NCBI GenBank assembly: GCA_031552195.1
Contig: JAVBMT010000020.1
Coordinates: 1 to 64,000, forward strand
Origin: JAVBMP01 sp031552195
Lineage (GTDB): Bacteria; Desulfobacterota; Desulfovibrionia; Desulfovibrionales; Desulfovibrionaceae
Length of the DNA: 64,000 nt
Direction: 5' to 3'
The notes below the pieces were generated by a model. The model did no database searches. It saw nothing but the letters and a program-made list of their open reading frames with translations, and was not told where the DNA came from. The translations under genes were made by a program, and so were the position numbers. Shown piece after piece: positions 59,046 to 64,000 of the stretch (positions within the stretch are counted from its first letter, which is position 1; each line of letters opens with the position of its first letter).

Positions 59046-60416
59046 ATGAGCACGCAACCCAATTTAGTCAACTGGACTCACGCTTTCAGCGGCCGCATGG
59101 GCGGGGTGGAAAAAAACCACTTTCAGGCCAGGGCCGGAACCGTTTCCCGGCATTTGCTGAAAGAGTTGCATAACGGCGGACTGCCTTTCATAGACATGCC
59201 TTTCCGCGCGTCTCTTGAAAGAGAGTTGCCTGAAACCATGGAGCGTTTCAAGGGGTTTCAGCATATGCTGCTTCTGGGCATAGGCGGTTCCGCCCTCGGG
59301 CCGCGCGCCCTGCAAAAAGCTTTTTACCCGGCCCAGGACCAACCAGGGCACGAAGGCCCCCGGCTCTGGATAGCGGACAACATCAACGCGGCGGAGCTTG
59401 AAGCCTGGCTTGCTAAGCTGCCGCCCCGGAAGACCATGGTGGTTGCGGTTTCAAAATCCGGCGGCACCATTGAAACCATGGCGCAGTATTTTATCGTGCG
59501 CGACTGGCTCATAGGCGCGCTGGGCGCGGAGTGGACAAAACAGGTTCTGATTGTTACTGATGCCGAAGAAGGGCAGTTGCGGCAGGAAGCGCAAGAGAAG
59601 AACCTGGCTTCACTGCCGGTTCCCCGGAACCTGGGCGGGCGATATTCAGTGCTTTCCGCCGTAGGGCTTGTGCCCGCTTATTTCTGCGGCATAGACTGGC
59701 AAGGCCTTCTGCGCGGGGCGGATTCCGTTTGCGGCCCCCTGAGCAATTCGGCGCACCATGAAGGGCAGATAGTCGAAACCCTGGTCGGGCATCCGGCCTG
59801 GCACCTGGCCGTTTGGGCGCGCGAACTGATAGAGCGGCAATACAGCCAGTTGGTGTTCTTTTCATATGTTCCAGCCTGGGCCTGCCTCGGCGCATGGTTC
59901 GCCCAGCTCTGGGCGGAAAGCCTGGGCAAGGAAGGGAAAGGTTCCATGCCGGTTCCGGCGGTGGGCGTGACTGACCAGCATTCTTTGCAGCAGATGTTTC
60001 TTGACGGGCCTAAAGACAAGGGCTGCCTTTTCCTGACCTGCCCGGGGCTGCCGCTGGGGCCGGCCTTCGGCGACAACCTGCCCGTGAAATGGAATTACCT
60101 GAAGGGCAAGCGTTTCGGCGACCTCTTGCAGGCCGAAAGCCTTGGAACCCGCATGGCCCTGACCGGGGCGGGCGTGCCCCTGGTGGAGCTGCGCATGGGG
60201 TCAAGCAGCGAGGAAGCGGCCGGAAGCCTGATAGCCATGCTCGAGCTGGCAACCCTGTTTACCGGGTTGCTGCTTGGCATCAATCCGCTTGACCAGCCGG
60301 CGGTCGAATCAGGCAAGCGCCTGGCCAACGCCCGTCTGGGAGCGCCCGGATATGACGGGGAAACCGCCCGGCTCAAGGCCTTTCTTGACGCCCCTGAAAA
60401 GGTGCGAAATTTTTAG
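59046..60416 (+). CDS. pgi: Glucose-6-phosphate isomerase
   Basis: Interconverts glucose 6-phosphate and fructose 6-phosphate. The 456-residue form is shorter than the E. coli enzyme and similar to the compact Bacillus-type. LLLGIGGSALGPRALQKAF (spanning about 59270-59326), AVSKSGGTIETM and the NLGGRYSVLSAVGL signature are clear. The ATG at 59046 fits the family better than one 18 codons upstream. The stop TAG overlaps a sequence like the dispersed repeat end (60414 onward). Confidence 0.95.
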   Translation: MSTQPNLVNWTHAFSGRMGGVEKNHFQARAGTVSRHLLKELHNGGLPFIDMPFRASLERELPETMERFKGFQHMLLLGIGGSALGPRALQKAFYPAQDQPGHEGPRLWIADNINAAELEAWLAKLPPRKTMVVAVSKSGGTIETMAQYFIVRDWLIGALGAEWTKQVLIVTDAEEGQLRQEAQEKNLASLPVPRNLGGRYSVLSAVGLVPAYFCGIDWQGLLRGADSVCGPLSNSAHHEGQIVETLVGHPAWHLAVWARELIERQYSQLVFFSYVPAWACLGAWFAQLWAESLGKEGKGSMPVPAVGVTDQHSLQQMFLDGPKDKGCLFLTCPGLPLGPAFGDNLPVKWNYLKGKRFGDLLQAESLGTRMALTGAGVPLVELRMGSSSEEAAGSLIAMLELATLFTGLLLGINPLDQPAVESGKRLANARLGAPGYDGETARLKAFLDAPEKVRNF

Positions 60417-60473
60417 AGCGCTTTAAGTATGGAACGCCTTGGCCTTTGTTAGGCAAACGCCGCGCAAGCGGCG
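60414..60473. repeat. Weak third copy of the repeat end plus hairpin
   Basis: TAGAGC followed by TTTAA (from 60414) resembles the left end at 1052, allowing about five differences. A perfect 6-bp hairpin with a GCAA tetraloop lies at 60458-60473. The resemblance is suggestive only. Confidence 0.3.
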
Positions 60474-60569
60474 GGCAGTTATGGAATGGCCTTCATTTCG
60501 CGCCGCAGAGGCGCTAACGCGAAAAACCCCGCACAGTCCTTGAGGGAAAAATCAAAGTTAACCGGTTTT

Positions 60570-62189
60570 ATGAGTGAACAAGACGCGACAAACCAGGTTA
60601 AGCCGGAAAAAGGCCTTGAAACTGAAGGCCCTTTTCCGGTTTCACCCAAAGCGCAACCCCCGGAAACAGATGCTCTGGGCTCCGGCGGTTTCAACGTTCA
60701 GGTCGGGAAAAAGCGGGAAAATCATCCGTTTGCCAAAAACCTTGAGGGAAGCGACAAATCTTTCGGTCTGGCCCGTTATCTGGCCTGGGTTTCCCTTGCG
60801 CTGGTGCTCGGCCTTGCCGTGCTGCTGGCTTTTACGACCGGCAACGTGGCCCGAGGCCTTCTTCTGGACAAGCAGCGCGAATCCGCCGCGTTGCTGGCCG
60901 AAAACCTGAACAACCGCATCTACCAGCGCTTCACCCTGCCCACCATGGCCATCTTCGGGCGCATCGTGCTTGAACTGCCCGCGCAGTATGAGCGCCTTGA
61001 CCAGGTCATCCAGAGCAACATCCAGGGGCAGGACGTGCATGACCTGCGCATTTACGACCACACCGGAACTATAAACTATGCCACGGAAAAAGGGCTTGCC
61101 GGGCAGGCCGGCCTCGCGCCGCAGGCGGTGGACAAGGTCAAGAACGGCATAGACCCGGTATTTGACATCGACACGCCGCTTTCCTACTGGGAAACGTTTT
61201 TCGCCTTCAATCCGCCCAAGGGAACCTTTTACCTGCGCACCACCTACCCCCTGCGCATTGAGAACCGCCTGGGCTCCTCAACCGACGAAGGCCCGGCCAT
61301 GGGCGTGCTCGAATTCACCCAGGACATCACGGCCGACATGCGCAGCGTCGTGCACCTGCAATGGACTATAATCGGCTTCACGCTGCTTTTTTCCCTGCTT
61401 TTCGTAACCTTGCTCACCGTGTTCATGCGCCGGGCCGAACGCGCCCTGGCGGCCAGGGTGCAGGAAAGGCAGCGCCTGATACAGGAATTGAACCAGAGCG
61501 AGAGGCTGGCCGGCATGGGGCGGGTTATTTCAGGCATCGCGCATGAAATACGCAACCCCCTGGGCATCATACGCTCCAGCGCGGAGCTTCTGCTGAAGCG
61601 CAACGCCGGGCAAGACAAGGTGACGTCAAATATCCTGGCCGCCATACACGACGAATCCAAGCGCCTTTCGCAAACCGTGACCGATTTTCTGGATTACGCC
61701 CGGCCGCGCCAGCCGCATTGCTCAAGCGTAAATATGAATCAGCTGCTTGAACAGGCCCTGGGCTTCCTGGCCCCGGAACTGAGCGCCAAAGGCTGCGCGG
61801 TGGCGCGGCGCTATGACCCGGAAGAACCGGCCCTGAACATCCAGGGCGACAAAGACCTGCTCTACCGCGCCATTTATAACGTGCTGAGCAACGCGCTCCA
61901 GGCCATGACCGAAGCCGGAACCGTTTCTCCTGAAATCGTGTTCGAGGCCCGAGGCCTTGAAGTGAAGGGCAGGGATTTTTTGAAGTTTTCCATCAGCGAC
62001 AGCGGGCCAGGCTTCAAGGAAGAAGCCCTGGAAAAAGCGCTTGACCCTTTCTTTACCACCAAAGATTCCGGAACCGGCCTTGGCTTGGCCATTGTGAGCA
62101 GCATTATAGGCGCGCATGGCGGCATTCTTGAATTCAGCAACCGCGCGGAAGGTTCCGGGGCGGTCATCACCATTCTCCTGCCCCGCTGA
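60570..62189 (+). CDS. Membrane sensor histidine kinase
   Basis: A 539-residue two-component sensor. After a polar N-terminus of about 65 residues come a membrane segment (about 66-88), a periplasmic sensor region of about 175 residues, and a second membrane segment (about 265-287). A coiled linker leads to HisKA with the H-box SGIAHEIRNPLGIIRSSAELL (spanning about 61531-61593). The ATPase has the N-box YNVLSNALQAM, DSGPGF and GTGLGLAIV. The layout is NtrB/ZraS-like. No response regulator gene follows within the window. The ATG at 60570 is one option; an earlier ATG at 60486 is also possible. Confidence 0.9.
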   Translation: MSEQDATNQVKPEKGLETEGPFPVSPKAQPPETDALGSGGFNVQVGKKRENHPFAKNLEGSDKSFGLARYLAWVSLALVLGLAVLLAFTTGNVARGLLLDKQRESAALLAENLNNRIYQRFTLPTMAIFGRIVLELPAQYERLDQVIQSNIQGQDVHDLRIYDHTGTINYATEKGLAGQAGLAPQAVDKVKNGIDPVFDIDTPLSYWETFFAFNPPKGTFYLRTTYPLRIENRLGSSTDEGPAMGVLEFTQDITADMRSVVHLQWTIIGFTLLFSLLFVTLLTVFMRRAERALAARVQERQRLIQELNQSERLAGMGRVISGIAHEIRNPLGIIRSSAELLLKRNAGQDKVTSNILAAIHDESKRLSQTVTDFLDYARPRQPHCSSVNMNQLLEQALGFLAPELSAKGCAVARRYDPEEPALNIQGDKDLLYRAIYNVLSNALQAMTEAGTVSPEIVFEARGLEVKGRDFLKFSISDSGPGFKEEALEKALDPFFTTKDSGTGLGLAIVSSIIGAHGGILEFSNRAEGSGAVITILLPR

Positions 62190-62278
62190 ATTTGCCGCCC
62201 CTCTGTCCGGGGCACCCGGAAACCGTATCAGAGTTTCTGCTAATCTCTGGCCCTAAGAAGTGGACTTTATAGGTAATA

Positions 62279-62746
62279 CTAATTTGACCTGAAACCCGGG
62301 TCCGGCGCAAGGGCAGGCCGCGAGGCCGCCTCGCGCGCCATGACGTCGACCATTTCGTTTTCGGTGTGGCCGCTGTGCCCGGCCACCCAGAGCAGTTTCA
62401 CCTTGTGCCTGCCCAGCTGGGGAAGCATGCGCAGCCAGAGGTCCTGATTCAGCACGGCTTTTCCGTCGGCCTTCTTCCAGCCTTTTTTCTTCCAGCCCCA
62501 AATCCAGCCTTTCTCAATGGCGTCGCAAAGATAGCGCGAGTCGCTGTAAAGCTCCACTTCACAAGGGTGCAGCAGGGCTTCCAGCGCGGAAATCGCGGCG
62601 GTAAGCTCCATGCGGTTGTTGGTGGTAAGGGAAAAGCCGCCCGTAAGCCGCTTTTCCTGCCCGTTGCAGCGTAAAATGGCGGCCCATCCGCCTGAGCCGG
62701 GGTTGCCGAGGCAGGCCCCGTCTGTGAAGATTGTGACTTTATGCAA
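62279..62746 (-). CDS. rnhA: Ribonuclease HI
   Basis: Degrades the RNA strand of RNA-DNA hybrids. At 155 residues it is a typical single-domain enzyme. The four carboxylates can be seen: Asp in IFTDGACLGNPGSGGWA, Glu in RMELTAAISAL, Asp in LYSDSRYLCDAI and the last Asp in GHTENEMVDVMA. It is convergent with the sensor kinase gene; no clear terminator lies in the short gap. Confidence 0.96.
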   Translation of the reverse strand: MHKVTIFTDGACLGNPGSGGWAAILRCNGQEKRLTGGFSLTTNNRMELTAAISALEALLHPCEVELYSDSRYLCDAIEKGWIWGWKKKGWKKADGKAVLNQDLWLRMLPQLGRHKVKLLWVAGHSGHTENEMVDVMAREAASRPALAPDPGFRSN

Positions 62747-62778
62747 GGTGTTTCCGTGAAGTTCGTTTCTGGCGGGAA

Positions 62779-63312
62779 TTATTTGAAATGCGCTTCTATT
62801 TTAGACAAGGCGGCCGCCAGGCCGTCAGCCCAGCGTTTTTCCTGAAAATACGGAGGAAAATGCGTTTGGGCCAGTTCAGCGATGAACTCCGGCCCCAAGG
62901 CTTTAGCAAAAACGTTTCCGGCCCGCAAGTCCGCCTTTTCCCGCTCCGGATCCAGAAAAATCAGCAGTTCCCCCGGCTGCGGGCCGGCTTCGGAGGCTGC
63001 GGGGTCCGCAATATAAACGCTGACGGCAAGGCCGTATCTGGCGGTAAAATAGTTTAAAAACTCCTCAAGCTCTCTTTGTTGCGCGGGCGTAAGAAGATTG
63101 GCCGGGTCATGCAGCCGGGTTATGTTGTGCGGGGCGGGCGTTTTATCCTTAAGGGCCTCGCGCTGCCGGATGCCGTCGAGCTGGCGCTGGTTGTTGGCCG
63201 CGAAACCCCAGGCGACCAAAGCGAAAATGGCCCCCAGCAGGGCGATCCGCAAAAATTGTTCCCGCCTGGAAGACGATTTTTTCCAGGCGGGAAGCTTGCG
63301 AAGGAAAAACAT
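62779..63312 (-). CDS. TPM-domain (YgcG-like) membrane protein
   Basis: A 177-residue protein with a basic N-terminus and one membrane helix (about 22-40, IALLGAIFALVAWGFAA). A TPM/YgcG-type periplasmic domain follows: LHDPANLLTPAQQRELEEFL, then YGLAVSVYIAD and LLIFLDPEREK. The TPM fold is found in proteins of photosystem repair and membrane-protein quality control; no specific role can be given. It starts 3 bases after the lipoprotein gene ends, so they are in one operon. Confidence 0.75.
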   Translation of the reverse strand: MFFLRKLPAWKKSSSRREQFLRIALLGAIFALVAWGFAANNQRQLDGIRQREALKDKTPAPHNITRLHDPANLLTPAQQRELEEFLNYFTARYGLAVSVYIADPAASEAGPQPGELLIFLDPEREKADLRAGNVFAKALGPEFIAELAQTHFPPYFQEKRWADGLAAALSKIEAHFK

Positions 63313-63315
63313 GGC

Positions 63316-63969
63316 TTATTTGCCTTTTTTGTCCGAAGCGGCGCTGTCGGCGGCAAGCGCCTCTTGCACCCATGCCGCGCAGTCCAGCATAAGGGCGTCG
63401 CTCGCATTTTCAAGGGCGTCCACAAGTTCTTTTTTAGATGTTCCGCCTGCGGGGAAACTTGACTGAAAAACGCGCTGCCCGACAATCTTGCCGCTATCCG
63501 GGCGGATAAGCGTGATCATAAGGCGCATTTCCGCCGTGGGGGCATTTTTTTCGTCCGCAAAGACAAGATGCATGCGCTGCAAGTCAGAGCTGACGCGGTA
63601 TGCGGCGGCCACGTCGCCCGAAGATACGCCAACGCCCCGGAAGCAGCCGGAAGCCACGAGGCGCTGTTCAAGCAGGCGCTTGACCGCCTGCGGGGCGGTG
63701 GCGTCCCATTTCGCGCCGGACAGGTAGCGCACTTCACGCCCGTTGAAAAGCATTGCGATATGATCTGTCATAAGGTCGCCGCCGCTCGCCGGCTGGTTGA
63801 CCACGATTTGCGGCAGGTCTGGTGAAACGCAAAGCGCTTGCGTGGGCAAGGGCGGATTGAGCAGGTATTGATCGGGCGGCATTTCGTCCAGAATGCCGAA
63901 ACAACCGCCAAGCGGCGTCAGGAGGCAGAGCAGGGCCAGGGCGGAGAGGTATGGGCGCGTTGATTTCAT
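63316..63969 (-). CDS. PqiC-like ABC-type transport auxiliary lipoprotein
   Basis: A 217-residue lipoprotein with a signal peptide ending LGGC (lipidated Cys near residue 23). The mature N-terminus PPDQYLLNPPLP and the later LPQIVVNQPASGGDLMTDHIAM resemble the PqiC/DUF330 family, outer-membrane partners of MCE (MlaD/PqiB-type) lipid transport systems. Its ATG overlaps the stop of the gene upstream (ATGA), which runs off the window and may be an MCE protein. Confidence 0.7.
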   Translation of the reverse strand: MKSTRPYLSALALLCLLTPLGGCFGILDEMPPDQYLLNPPLPTQALCVSPDLPQIVVNQPASGGDLMTDHIAMLFNGREVRYLSGAKWDATAPQAVKRLLEQRLVASGCFRGVGVSSGDVAAAYRVSSDLQRMHLVFADEKNAPTAEMRLMITLIRPDSGKIVGQRVFQSSFPAGGTSKKELVDALENASDALMLDCAAWVQEALAADSAASDKKGK

Positions 63970-64000
63970 TTGGTTTTGTACTCCGGCAGGTTGTCGCCAA
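63966..64000 (-). CDS. 3' end of a gene running off the window
   Basis: Only the last 10 codons are visible (GDNLPEYKTK then TGA), overlapping the lipoprotein start by four bases. An MCE-type (MlaD-like) protein would fit the neighbour, but the visible part is too short to identify. Confidence 0.5.
   Translation of the reverse strand, partial: GDNLPEYKTK

Noticed and set aside
1..64000. CRISPR arrays, rRNA operons or transposase genes
   Set aside because: No regularly spaced direct repeats, rRNA-like sequence or transposase motifs were seen anywhere in the window.

Overview
The window reads as chromosomal DNA of a GC-rich, Gram-negative sulfite/sulfate-reducing Desulfobacterota, most likely of the Desulfovibrio group. 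The main evidence is a DsrC with both C-terminal cysteines, a molybdate/tungstate locus with a TunR-type regulator (an integrase-like DNA-binding domain fused to two MOP domains, a family known from sulfate reducers), a ferredoxin-thioredoxin-reductase-like protein encoded with two glutaredoxins, lipoprotein and LPS genes, and a flagellar export operon. This assignment is inferred from gene content, not from a marker phylogeny.

Layout. 1-833: edge of a phage-like segment, with a T7 gp14-like internal virion protein and a repeat-rich flank. 1009-3116: dnaK with a long palindromic terminator and, between them, a MITE-like element. 3431-8791: mtaD, a moaE homologue, a large unrecognised membrane protein with a zinc knuckle, and lgt. 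9026-14965: dsrC with a TtcA-like thiolase, a diguanylate cyclase, a glycosyltransferase and a phosphodiesterase-superfamily protein behind a good promoter. 15063-18475 (minus): amino-acid-type permease, FTR-like protein, two glutaredoxins, a small membrane protein and an ABC ATPase. 18490-23519 (minus): envelope and isoprenoid operon uppS-cdsA-dxr-rseP-tsaB.

23793-25808: a metallo-beta-lactamase hydrolase and a ferredoxin-like protein. 25934-29099 (minus): fliG-fliH-fliI without fliF or fliJ alongside. 29292-33556: a putative ribbon-helix-helix protein, modBC, tunR and modA. 33807-38438: smpB, a small frameshifted gene, an FlgO-family lipoprotein cluster behind a sigma-28-like promoter, and a divergent secreted Cys/Pro-rich protein. 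38751-44311: amrB, tgt, polA and tRNA-Pro(CGG). 44357-47746 (minus): cobB/cbiA, a CorA transporter and a CobQ that lacks its glutaminase half. 47743-52569 (minus): thiS-G-H-F-E-D under a TPP riboswitch. 52602-58761 (minus): recD2-type helicase, a TPR protein, kdsB and topA. 59046-64000: pgi, a sensor kinase, rnhA, a TPM-domain protein and a PqiC-like lipoprotein.

Most genes are housekeeping. The parts that repay a second look are the tungstate/molybdate switch with its palindromes, the dispersed repeat placed at the stop codons of dnaK, smpB and perhaps pgi, the zinc-knuckle membrane protein, the sigma-28-driven FlgO cluster, and the half-length CobQ.
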